This document shows, in pieces, positions 42,639-50,671 of a stretch of DNA of 64,000 bases (the first letter of the stretch is position 1; each line of letters begins with the position of its first letter). The DNA comes from Candidatus Villigracilis adiacens (GTDB lineage Bacteria > Chloroflexota > Anaerolineae > Anaerolineales > Villigracilaceae): contig JADJBU010000002.1 in assembly GCA_016703605.1 (NCBI GenBank), forward strand, positions 620,001 to 684,000. Reading direction: 5' to 3'. A model generated the notes under the pieces. That model was not told the origin of the DNA, searched no databases, and worked only from the letters and a program-made list of their open reading frames with translations. The position numbers and the translations under genes are program-made.

Positions 42639-44368
42639 AGATGGCTTCACTTTCCCAAACCTTCCCCTGGACTTCCGGCGCCAAAGACGACTATCGCGTC
42701 TGCGGCGTGACCACCCTCAAAGTGGACATGCACGCCGAGCGCCTCATCATCGCCAACGCGGTGATGGCGGTCGTCACCCTCGCGCTCGGCGGACTCTTCG
42801 CCCTGCTGATTGCCCTCACCCGCTGGCAGGCGATCCACCTGCTCGACGCCGCCTGGTTCTACCGCCTGTTGACCCTGCACGGCATCGACATGCTCGTGGC
42901 ATGGGTCGTGTTCTTCGAAATGGCGGGGCTGCACTTCGGCTCCACTGCCCTGCTCAACGCCCGTCACGCCGCGCCAAAACTGGCATGGGCAGGCTGGGGC
43001 ATGATGACCGTCGGCGGACTGATGGCAAATTTTGTCGTCCTGTTCGACCCGCAATCCATCGTGACCTTCACCGCCTACGTGCCGCTCAAGGCGCACCCGC
43101 TCTTTTACCTCAGCTACATCCTCTTCGCCGTCGGCGCATTGATCCAGGTCATCACCTTCTTCATCAACATCACCGTCGCCAAACGCGAGAAACGCTTTGA
43201 AGGCTCGCTGCCTTTGGCCGTCTTTGGCTTGATGACTGCCGCCATCCTGGCCGTATACACCCTGCTCGAAGGCGCCGCCGCCATCGTGCCCGCCTTCCTC
43301 TGGTCGCTGGGCATGTTCGATTATTACGACCCCGGCATCTACCGCAACTTCTTCTGGGGCTTCGGGCATCCCGCCCAGCAGGTCAACCTTGCCGCGATGG
43401 TTTCCATCTGGTACATGCTCGCGCAGATGACCGTCGGCATCCGCCCCGTCAACGAGAAATTCTCGCGCCTGGCCTTCATCCTCTACCTGTTCTTCATCAA
43501 CCTCGGCTCGGCTCACCACCTGCTGGTGGACCCCGGTCTGACCTTCGCCTGGAAAGCCGTCAACACCTCCTACGCCATGTACCTCGCCGTACTCGGCTCG
43601 ATGATGCACGCCTTCTCCATCCCCGCCGCCATGGAAATTGCCCTGCGCGCCAAAGGCTACAACAAAGGCTTGTTTGGCTGGCTCCGCAACGGACCGTGGA
43701 ACGAGCCGGGCTTTTCCGGCCTCGTCGTCTCCATGATCCTCTTCGGCTGGATCGGCGGCGTCACCGGCGTCACCATTGGCACCGAACAGATCAACATGCT
43801 CGTCCACAACACCCTGCGCCTGCCGGGTCACTTCCACGCCACCGTCGTCGGCGGCACCACCACCGCCTTCATGGCGTTCACCTACTACGTCATCCCGCTC
43901 ATCTTCCGCAAGGAGCTCAAACTCAAAAAGTGGGCGGTCTGGCAGCCGTACGTTTACGGCGTTGGCTCCGCGCTCGTCTCCCTCGGCATGATCGTCAGCG
44001 GCTTGCAGGGCGTTGCCCGCCGCAACTGGGACATCACCTTCGCGGGCGTCGTCCCCGGCACGGTTGAACTCAGCCTCGCCATCTTCGGCATCGGCGCGCT
44101 CATCGCGGTCACCGGCGGCATCATGTATATCACCATCGTCCTTGCCTCCATCCTGACGGGTCCGCGCAAGGAACCCGAAGGTCTGCTGCTCGTCAGCGGC
44201 ACCAATAACCCGCTGCTCGACTCCACCAAACTCACCGACGAACAAATGGAAGACAAGCAGAACCAGCCCAAAGGCACGCTCGTCCTGGTCTTTGCCTTCC
44301 TCGTCTGGTTCGCGGTGTACTACCTCACCAACTGGTGGCTGCTCGGACGCACCTGGTTCATTCGCTAA
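42635..44368 (+). CDS. Haem-copper subunit I, non-canonical NO-reductase type
   Basis: 577 residues with at least twelve membrane helices. Metal ligands: His82 (helix II) and His401 for the low-spin haem, His399 for the high-spin haem, His245, His294 and His295 for the second metal. VHNTLRLPGHFHATV is close to the ba3-type motif. The decisive point is helix VI: it reads GHPAQQV, whereas oxygen reductases have HPEVY or HPIVY. The cross-linked active-site Tyr is thus replaced by Gln249. Haem-copper enzymes without this Tyr are nitric oxide reductases in all studied cases known to me. A CuA-linked branch such as the eNOR, sNOR or gNOR groups is the best guess. Glu212 in helix V could be a further active-site or proton-path residue. 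NO as substrate is inferred. Confidence 0.82.
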   Translation: MKMASLSQTFPWTSGAKDDYRVCGVTTLKVDMHAERLIIANAVMAVVTLALGGLFALLIALTRWQAIHLLDAAWFYRLLTLHGIDMLVAWVVFFEMAGLHFGSTALLNARHAAPKLAWAGWGMMTVGGLMANFVVLFDPQSIVTFTAYVPLKAHPLFYLSYILFAVGALIQVITFFINITVAKREKRFEGSLPLAVFGLMTAAILAVYTLLEGAAAIVPAFLWSLGMFDYYDPGIYRNFFWGFGHPAQQVNLAAMVSIWYMLAQMTVGIRPVNEKFSRLAFILYLFFINLGSAHHLLVDPGLTFAWKAVNTSYAMYLAVLGSMMHAFSIPAAMEIALRAKGYNKGLFGWLRNGPWNEPGFSGLVVSMILFGWIGGVTGVTIGTEQINMLVHNTLRLPGHFHATVVGGTTTAFMAFTYYVIPLIFRKELKLKKWAVWQPYVYGVGSALVSLGMIVSGLQGVARRNWDITFAGVVPGTVELSLAIFGIGALIAVTGGIMYITIVLASILTGPRKEPEGLLLVSGTNNPLLDSTKLTDEQMEDKQNQPKGTLVLVFAFLVWFAVYYLTNWWLLGRTWFIR

Positions 44369-44387
44369 GAAATACTCTCCTTTGAAA

Positions 44388-44418
44388 CCCGCCCGAAGTA
44401 TCGCCAACTTCGGGCGGG
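44388..44418 (+). terminator. Hairpin after the catalytic subunit gene
   Basis: A 12-bp stem (CCCGCCCGAAGT / ACTTCGGGCGGG) with a 7-base loop but no T-run, 19 bases past the stop. It may protect the mRNA end or weaken read-through into the assembly genes. The rest of the gap up to 44551 holds only a fragment of the REP-like repeat (about 44511-44541). Confidence 0.5.
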
Positions 44419-44551
44419 GACAACTATAAAACAGGCCTGGCAGGTTTCCCGTTGCGTAAAACAACTCAGGCGCTGTGAAACCAATTCACTCAGGTTAACC
44501 AGGTTCTTCAGAAATGTCGCCACGGCGGCGCCTGTCAGGTCTTAATTCTTA

Positions 44552-45217
44552 ATGGTTGCATCCTTTCTTCTTGGTCTTCTCGGCAGTCTTGGTCATTGTG
44601 TGGGGATGTGCAGCGCCATCATCATCCTGTTCGACCGCCAACCCATCTTCCAAAGCAAACCCGCATGGATTCTCGCCCATACCGGGCGCATCACCACCTA
44701 CGCCCTTCTCGGGTTCATCTTCGGCGCCTTCGGTCAGAGCCTCTGGTCGTTCGGCAGCCTGCAAGCCTTCCTCTCCCTCTTCTTTGCAATCATCGCCTTC
44801 TACATGGCGTCCGCATTTATTGGATTAACCCCCTCGCCCGAACTCCTCTTCTCAGGCTGGATTCAAAGCTGGGGCAAACTCATTCGTGGATACAAACCCG
44901 CTTCGCTCCTAAGCCCGTACCTGCTCGGTCTCCTGTGGGGACTCCTACCCTGCGGCCTGGTCCTCACCTCGCTCGTCACCGCCATCGCCGCCAAATCGGC
45001 ATGGCTTGGCGCGTTGAACATGCTCGTCTTCGGCATCGCCACCATCCCCAGCCTGTACGCCGTCAAATGGCTTGCCGCCCAATCCCACACGCGGACGTGG
45101 TCCCGCAGCCTCGCCTCCCTCGTCATGATGTTCTTCGGCTTCCAATTTGCCATGCGCGGGTTTGCCTCGTTGGGAATCGTTGACCATTTCATGCTCGGTT
45201 CATTCATGCTCTGGTAA
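44552..45217 (+). CDS. SafE/TauE-like membrane protein, probable haem-copper assembly factor
   Basis: 221 residues with six helices. It shows GSLGHCVGMCSAI in the first helix and LWGLLPCGLVLTS later, two Cys-bearing helix motifs typical of the SafE-like proteins that stand next to cytochrome oxidase genes. The Cys/His/Met pattern GHCxGMC suggests metal handling, probably copper. The copper ATPase follows 34 bases later. The exact job is unknown; the family name sulfite exporter is probably misleading here. No clear ribosome site is seen. Confidence 0.78.
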   Translation: MVASFLLGLLGSLGHCVGMCSAIIILFDRQPIFQSKPAWILAHTGRITTYALLGFIFGAFGQSLWSFGSLQAFLSLFFAIIAFYMASAFIGLTPSPELLFSGWIQSWGKLIRGYKPASLLSPYLLGLLWGLLPCGLVLTSLVTAIAAKSAWLGALNMLVFGIATIPSLYAVKWLAAQSHTRTWSRSLASLVMMFFGFQFAMRGFASLGIVDHFMLGSFMLW

Positions 45218-45251
45218 AAAAAATCTCCAATTACCGTTTACTAATTACTAC

Positions 45252-47627
45252 ATGACCACAGCCTCCATCTCACCCGCCCGCACCATCGCCACCTGCTCCC
45301 TGTGCGGGTTGACCACCCTGCATCCGCTTACCAACGAGCGGGGCGATGTCTTCTGCTGCCCTTCCTGCAAGGAAGTCTCTGCCCTGCTCGAAGAGACCCC
45401 CGCGGCGCCCGCCGTCCTCGTCAACGAAGCAGACGCCGAAAATATCACCCTCGCCCTCGGCGGAATGTGGTGCTCCTCCTGCGCCTGGCTGGTCAGCGAA
45501 CAACTCAAACGCACAAAAGGCGTTGCCAGCGCAGAGGTCAGTTTTATCCAGCAGCAAGCCAATATCACTTTCGACTCTTCAATTACCAATTACCAATTAC
45601 TAAAGAAACGCGTCAAATCCCTCGGCTACAAAGCCACCCTGCCCGGTGAAAAGCCATACGACGAGGAAGAATCCTTTTACACGCGGCTGCTGATCGGCGC
45701 GGTAATGGTCCTGCACGACATGGTCGTCGGCACGGGCATCTACGTCCGCGAGATATTCAACCTCGCCACGCCCGAATCCCAGCCGCTGGTGGATTTCTTC
45801 CAGGTGATGATGCTGATCACGAGCATTCCCGTTTTGCTGCTGCTGGGTCTGCCCATTCTGCGGGCTGGTTTTGCCAGCCTGCTGCGCGGACAGCCCAACA
45901 TCCACACGCTCATCACCATCGGCACATTTTCGGCGTTTGGTTTGTCGGTCTATCACCTCATCGTCGGGCGCGGCGGGTTGTACTTCGATACCGCCACCAT
46001 GCTGATCTTCCTCGTCTCGGTCGGGCGCTGGCTTGAAATGCAGGCGCACAAATCCAGTAACAAGGCGGTGATGAAACTGTTGGAGCAGATTCCCGGCACG
46101 GCGACGGTGGTCACTGCGGAGGAGGATAAATCCGTCCACGTTGCCGATCTCAAGCCGGGGATGCGCGTCCGCATTCGACCCGGCGAGCGATTCCCCGTGG
46201 ACGGTCTGATCGCCCGCGGCGAAGGGGATGTGGACGAATCGCTTCTGACGGGCGAGCCCAAGCCGGTCTCCCGCAGGGAAGGCGAGGCGGTCAAGGCTGG
46301 CACGATCAACCTGGATGGCAGTTTCGAGGTCATTGCCACGGCTGTCGGCGAATCGACAATGGCGGGGCAGGTGGGGCGTCTTCTGCACGAAGCCCTCTGG
46401 GCGCGTTCCCCGCTGGAAAGAACCGTGGATAAACTCTCGGCATGGATGACCCCCGCCGCGCTGGCGCTTGCCACAATTGCCTTCCTCATTTGGAATTCCA
46501 TCTCCGGCTTTGAACAGGGCTTGCTTGTGGCGTTATCGGTTTTGCTGATCGCCTGTCCCTGCGCGTTGGGGCTTGCCACGCCGCTCACGCTCTGGCTCTC
46601 GCTCGAGCGCGCGGCTGAATCCGGGGCAATTCTGCGCAGCACGGCTTCCTTGGACAGGCTGGCAAAGATCGAGAGGGTGTTCTTCGATAAAACGGGCACG
46701 CTGAGTCAGCTGCCGATGAAGGTGCAGGAATTATTCAGCAGCCAGTATTCTGTAACCAGCGATCAGTTTTTGCAAATTGTCGCATCTGTCGAAAACGAAT
46801 CCGAACACCCGCTGGCGAAAGCGATTGTGGAATATGCCAGGTCACGGAACATCACATTGATAAAGCCTGAATCTTTCAAAGCAATTCCGGCAATGGGAGT
46901 TATCGCGCAATCGAAAATCGAAAATCGAAAATCGTCAATCGTTATCGGTTCCGCCCGCCTTATGTCTGCCAACGGGTTGTCCATGCCCGGGGAAATCAGT
47001 CAACAGGCTGAGGCGTGGAAGGAGGCGGGCCTGGTCGTCGTCTATGCCGGGTGGGATGGGCAGGTTGTCGGGGCAGCGGGTTTGGGAGAGACGGTCCGCG
47101 CGGAGGCGAAAGAGGTGGTTGCTCAATTGCAGTCGCGTGGACTGGAACTCGGTGTGCTGACGGGGGATGAAGTGCGCGCGGGCGAACGCTGGCAGAAGAC
47201 GCTGGGAATTCCTGTGCAAGCCGCGTTGACGCCCGATGAAAAGATGAAGCGCCTGGCTGGGAATGCGGCGATGGTCGGCGATGGGATCAACGATGCGCCC
47301 GCGCTTGCAGCCGCGACGGTGGGGCTGGCGATGAATCACGGGACCGATGTGGCGCGGACGGCGGCGGACATTGTGTTGATGCGCGACGATTTGACGATCA
47401 TTCCGTGGCTGATCGATCTCTCGCGCGAGTCGATGAAGCGCGTGCGGCAAAACCTGGGCTGGGCGGTGGTCTATAATTTGCTCGGTGTGGCGCTGGCGAT
47501 GGCTGGTTTGTTGCAGCCTGTATTTTCCGCTTTTGCAATGGTGGCGAGCAGTATCTTCGTCACAAGCAATGCGATGCGGATGAATAAGTTTCCCTTGTTG
47601 GGGGAGAAGGCAAGCGGCGAGAGGTAA
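45252..47627 (+). CDS. Copper-exporting P1B-type ATPase, FixI/CopA2-like
   Basis: 791 residues. The N-terminus has a CSLCGL ... FCCPSC zinc-ribbon-like site, then a heavy-metal domain with GGMWCSSCAWLV. The ATPase core shows TGEPKPVSR, the ion site IACPCALGLATPL, the phosphorylation loop FFDKTGTLS and GDGINDAPAL. The extra N-terminal Cys cluster is typical of FixI/CcoI, which loads copper for haem-copper enzymes rather than detoxifying the cell. Three loops hold peptides made by short-period DNA repeats: SITNYQLL, SQYSVTSDQF and SKIENRKSSIV. I start at the ATG at 45252; a longer frame reaches into the previous gene. Confidence 0.92.
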   Translation: MTTASISPARTIATCSLCGLTTLHPLTNERGDVFCCPSCKEVSALLEETPAAPAVLVNEADAENITLALGGMWCSSCAWLVSEQLKRTKGVASAEVSFIQQQANITFDSSITNYQLLKKRVKSLGYKATLPGEKPYDEEESFYTRLLIGAVMVLHDMVVGTGIYVREIFNLATPESQPLVDFFQVMMLITSIPVLLLLGLPILRAGFASLLRGQPNIHTLITIGTFSAFGLSVYHLIVGRGGLYFDTATMLIFLVSVGRWLEMQAHKSSNKAVMKLLEQIPGTATVVTAEEDKSVHVADLKPGMRVRIRPGERFPVDGLIARGEGDVDESLLTGEPKPVSRREGEAVKAGTINLDGSFEVIATAVGESTMAGQVGRLLHEALWARSPLERTVDKLSAWMTPAALALATIAFLIWNSISGFEQGLLVALSVLLIACPCALGLATPLTLWLSLERAAESGAILRSTASLDRLAKIERVFFDKTGTLSQLPMKVQELFSSQYSVTSDQFLQIVASVENESEHPLAKAIVEYARSRNITLIKPESFKAIPAMGVIAQSKIENRKSSIVIGSARLMSANGLSMPGEISQQAEAWKEAGLVVVYAGWDGQVVGAAGLGETVRAEAKEVVAQLQSRGLELGVLTGDEVRAGERWQKTLGIPVQAALTPDEKMKRLAGNAAMVGDGINDAPALAAATVGLAMNHGTDVARTAADIVLMRDDLTIIPWLIDLSRESMKRVRQNLGWAVVYNLLGVALAMAGLLQPVFSAFAMVASSIFVTSNAMRMNKFPLLGEKASGER

Positions 47628-47700
47628 GTTACGAGAAATGAGATACGAGAGATAAGTTACGAGATATACGTACCACGTTACTGGCTGCGAGATTTTTGCG
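47625..47700. repeat. Short-period degenerate repeats (GAGATACGAGA type)
   Basis: The gap between the ATPase and the cytochrome b gene consists of variants of TACGAGA: AAGTTACGAGAAATGAGATACGAG and following units. It is non-coding. Confidence 0.65.
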
Positions 47701-47736
47701 GCGGGTAATTAATCCCTATTTTTTGGAAACCGATAC

Positions 47737-49800
47737 ATGACAATTCCCAACCCATATTCAGAACGCAAGACCCTTCGCGCGTTTGAAAAACTCTGGTCGC
47801 AGGTCGAAGGACTGGTCAACCGATTCGCAAAGTCCGATTTCAATCCGTTGTATCACCTCGGCACGCTGACCATCTTTATGCTGCTTGTGCTGCTTGCCAC
47901 AGGGACCTACCTGACCATCATCTACCGTCCGGGGCTGGATGTGGCGTACGCCACGACGCTCAAGATCGACTCAACCTGGTTCGGTTCGCTGATGCGCAGC
48001 GTCCATCGGTACGCAAGCGATGCGATGATCCTGCTCATCATTTTGCACCTGCTCAAGATGCTCTTCAGCGACAAGTATTGGGGGCAGCGCTGGCTGGCGT
48101 GGACGAGCGGCTGGATCATGCTGGCGGGCGTGTGGCTGACCGGCACATTTGGCTACTGGCTGGTGTGGGATCAACGCGCCCAATGGATGACCGAGTACAT
48201 GATGGAAGCCCTGGCTGGCACGTCGGGGCTTACCTATGTTGCCACCGATATCGAATCGCGCACCTTCTCGAATTTCGTGATCGTCATCTTTTTGCATGTC
48301 TTTTTGCCGCTCATCGGTTTTCTGGGGATTTATATTCATGGTTTGAAGCTTTCCCGCGCCCGCTGGTGGTCGCCGCGCTGGGTCAGCGTTCAGGCGCTGG
48401 TCGGGCTGATCGTGCTTTCGCTCATCAAGCCTGTCGAAATGTTCGCCGAGGCGGACCTGAGCGCCCTGATCGCCTCTGTGCCGATGGATGCGTATTATCT
48501 CGGCTTCCTGCCGGTGATCGATGCCTGGGGCAACCTGGTCTTTTGGGGGCTGGCGATCCTGGTCGGCGGGAGTCTCTTCCTGCTGCCATGGCTGGCGCGC
48601 GGCAAGGACCTGGGCCCCGCTGTGGTGACAGACCCGAAGTGTACGGGCTGTAACATCTGCTATGCCGAATGCCCGTATGACGCCATCCGCATGGTGGACA
48701 GGCACGACGAGACGAGGTATCACAAACTCGCCATCATCAACGCCGATCAATGCACGGGATGCGGCATCTGCGTGGGAGCCTGCCCCACCGATGCGATTGA
48801 CCTGAAGGGCGGTTATCACGCCGAGCAGATGTTCGGCGCGATCAGGGGCGCGTTGAGCCGCGAGAAGAAGGAGGGGCATCCTGTGACGATTCTGTTTGCG
48901 AGTCAACGGGATGAGGCGCTCGGGAGCCTGCCCGCGAAGTTAAACGTCGGCGGGGAAAAGGCTCCTGTCGCTGTATCAGGCTGGGGGGAGGGAGAGGCGG
49001 CGCGCGTTCTGACGGCGGTGATTCCGTCTGCGGGGGCGGTCAATATCGAATGGATCAAGTCGCTTCACAAGGAGGGCGCGCGCGATGTCGTCATCCTTTC
49101 GCAGCCCTACGATGACAGCCTCAACCGCGAAGACGCGCACTGGATTTTGAACCGCCTGCACATGCGTCCCGCGCTGGTGACGAATGAACTGCACTGGCTT
49201 GAAGCCACCCCCGGCGACTCGAAGACGGTGGAGCGCTTCCTGAACGATTTGCACAAGCCTGAGACGCAGGCGAAAAAGTCTGCGCCGGTTTTGCCGCCGG
49301 TAAAGGAACGCGGCAGGATGATTCCATCGTTGGTAAGCGGGCTGGTCGGGACGGTTCTGCTGCTGGGCTTGTTCGCGCTGGCGTTACCGCTGGATATTTC
49401 GGCTGGGATGCAGGCGGCGGAGGGGAGCGCGCTGCGGATTGCGGTGGATGCGAAGGGCAGGGTCGAAGCGGCGGATATTCCCGAAGGGGTGACGCTGCCC
49501 GAAGGCGCCGACCCTGTGAAGATTTTCGGCGGCGTACATTTCCCCATCAGCGTGCGCGTGATCGTGGACGGTGAAGCGATCCTCGATGAGACGTTCCAGC
49601 CTTCGGGCATTTCAGGCAACGGGCGCATTTCGACGCTGGAGTTTTTGGAGGTTGCCCCCGGCGCGCGCCAGGTGGAGGTATGGTTCAAGGACGACTCGAA
49701 CGATTACCGCCTGTTGTTTTCCGGCGAAGTGGAGTTCGAAAAGGGCAGGGTGTGGATTTTGGCGTACGACGAGAAGTTGGATGAGTTTGTGTTGAGATAA
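47737..49800 (+). CDS. Fused cytochrome b / 2x[4Fe-4S] ferredoxin / FlpD-like protein
   Basis: 687 residues with an unusual order of parts. Residues 30-230 are a cytochrome b N-terminal domain with two pairs of haem ligands, His90/His104 and His187/His201, each pair 13 residues apart. Another helix (about 262-287) follows, then two ferredoxin clusters: KCTGCNICYAECPYDAI (Cys302, 305, 308, 312) and QCTGCGICVGACPTDAI (Cys339, 342, 345, 349). Residues about 380-495 (VTILFASQ, IPSAGAVNIEWIKSLHKEGARDVVILSQP) look like the FlpD/MvhD family that links ferredoxins to heterodisulfide-reductase-type systems, though its usual Cys are lost. A late membrane helix and a beta-rich outer tail end the protein. 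It should move electrons between a ferredoxin or flavin donor and quinone or the CuA enzyme. It lies in the same gene block. Confidence 0.85.
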   Translation: MTIPNPYSERKTLRAFEKLWSQVEGLVNRFAKSDFNPLYHLGTLTIFMLLVLLATGTYLTIIYRPGLDVAYATTLKIDSTWFGSLMRSVHRYASDAMILLIILHLLKMLFSDKYWGQRWLAWTSGWIMLAGVWLTGTFGYWLVWDQRAQWMTEYMMEALAGTSGLTYVATDIESRTFSNFVIVIFLHVFLPLIGFLGIYIHGLKLSRARWWSPRWVSVQALVGLIVLSLIKPVEMFAEADLSALIASVPMDAYYLGFLPVIDAWGNLVFWGLAILVGGSLFLLPWLARGKDLGPAVVTDPKCTGCNICYAECPYDAIRMVDRHDETRYHKLAIINADQCTGCGICVGACPTDAIDLKGGYHAEQMFGAIRGALSREKKEGHPVTILFASQRDEALGSLPAKLNVGGEKAPVAVSGWGEGEAARVLTAVIPSAGAVNIEWIKSLHKEGARDVVILSQPYDDSLNREDAHWILNRLHMRPALVTNELHWLEATPGDSKTVERFLNDLHKPETQAKKSAPVLPPVKERGRMIPSLVSGLVGTVLLLGLFALALPLDISAGMQAAEGSALRIAVDAKGRVEAADIPEGVTLPEGADPVKIFGGVHFPISVRVIVDGEAILDETFQPSGISGNGRISTLEFLEVAPGARQVEVWFKDDSNDYRLLFSGEVEFEKGRVWILAYDEKLDEFVLR

Positions 49801-49821
49801 CAGGACCGATCTTCAGGGACT

Positions 49822-49866
49822 CAGGAAGGGTCGCAAAGGTTTTCATTTCCTTTGCGACCCTTCCTG
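49822..49866. terminator. Two-way terminator between convergent genes
   Basis: A perfect 18-bp stem (CAGGAAGGGTCGCAAAGG / CCTTTGCGACCCTTCCTG) with a 9-base loop, between the plus-strand cytochrome b gene and the minus-strand gene at 49874. Confidence 0.85.
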
Positions 49867-49873
49867 TTTATGT

Positions 49874-50368
49874 TTATGTGTTTTGCTTCCTGTTATACGC
49901 CACGAAGAACCCGATCATAATCACCACCAGCACCCCAAACGGAACCCACGCCAGCAGCGCGCGCTGGAACAGCACATTGCGGATGGGCGCTTCGGCGGCG
50001 GGATTGGCGATGTACCACTTGCCGTCGTATTCCGACGAACCCTCCAACACGCCGTCGTAATAGACATAGCCCGTGTAGGGGTAGTAATGCAGCAGGTCGA
50101 AGGGCAGGTCTTTCGGCTTCTCATCGGTAAACTCGACATATACGCGCGCGATCTGATATCCCTGCCCGGGGTCGACAGGCGGGGGCGCTTCACCCTGCGA
50201 AAAATCGGCGAATACAAGAAAATCCTCCGTCAACGCCGGGTTGGTCACATTGATCTCGCCAATGATGCCGGGGCCTTCGACCGTAATATAATCAAACCCG
50301 CCATTGGCAAACGCGGCAGACGGCGCAAGAACAGCCAGCGCAAACAGTAAAGCAAAAATCTTTTTCAT
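49874..50368 (-). CDS. Secreted single-helix membrane protein of unknown function
   Basis: 164 residues from an ATG at 50368 with a GGAGATAG site. A signal peptide (MKKIFALLFALAVLAPSAAFA) is followed by an outer domain (GGFDYITVEGPGIIGEINV, then LPFDLLHYYPYTGYVYYDG) and one C-terminal helix (WVPFGVLVVIMIGFFVAY) with a short basic tail. It is thus anchored with most of its mass outside. I know no family function. It stands convergent to the cytochrome b gene and head-to-head with the NnrS-like gene, so a role at the outer face of this respiratory system is possible. Confidence 0.6.
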   Translation of the reverse strand: MKKIFALLFALAVLAPSAAFANGGFDYITVEGPGIIGEINVTNPALTEDFLVFADFSQGEAPPPVDPGQGYQIARVYVEFTDEKPKDLPFDLLHYYPYTGYVYYDGVLEGSSEYDGKWYIANPAAEAPIRNVLFQRALLAWVPFGVLVVIMIGFFVAYNRKQNT

Positions 50369-50671
50369 CTCTATCTCCAAAGTAATATGGGCGTTGTTCG
50401 TCGTTATCGAAAACAACCGCCCCAAAGGTCTTTCGGGCAGACCAGGAATAAATTGCAGCCTGCGGGACGATTATGGTACAACTCACCTTGCTCGATTTTA
50501 CCCGTAGGGGCGACCTGCCAGGGTTTATCGAGCCGCCCGGTCATCAAGAGAGGCCCGCCCTGAAACAAAAAGGCTGCCCGCCCCTGCTGCATAAGCGAAT
50601 TACCAATAAAGCCTATTTTACAAAATAGTTTGGATAAAAACAGTGACAAAAGTCTGTAACATGGAATTCAA

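Noticed and set aside
42635..44368. Ordinary aa3- or ba3-type oxygen reductase
   Set aside because: The helix VI HPxxY tyrosine is missing (HPAQQ), which all true oxygen reductases of these types need.
42647..44464. A 605-residue open frame on the minus strand across the haem-copper gene
   Set aside because: Shadow of subunit I; it is rich in Glu, Asp, Gly and His with no domain, and the plus strand holds all metal ligands.
44552..45217. True sulfite exporter
   Set aside because: The Cys/Met motifs and the position between haem-copper and copper-ATPase genes point to assembly or copper handling; no sulfur-oxidation gene is near.
45578..45605. Binding-site array made of TTACCAATTACCAATTAC
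   Set aside because: It lies within the open frame of the copper ATPase and is read as protein; the repeat class elsewhere has no promoter link.
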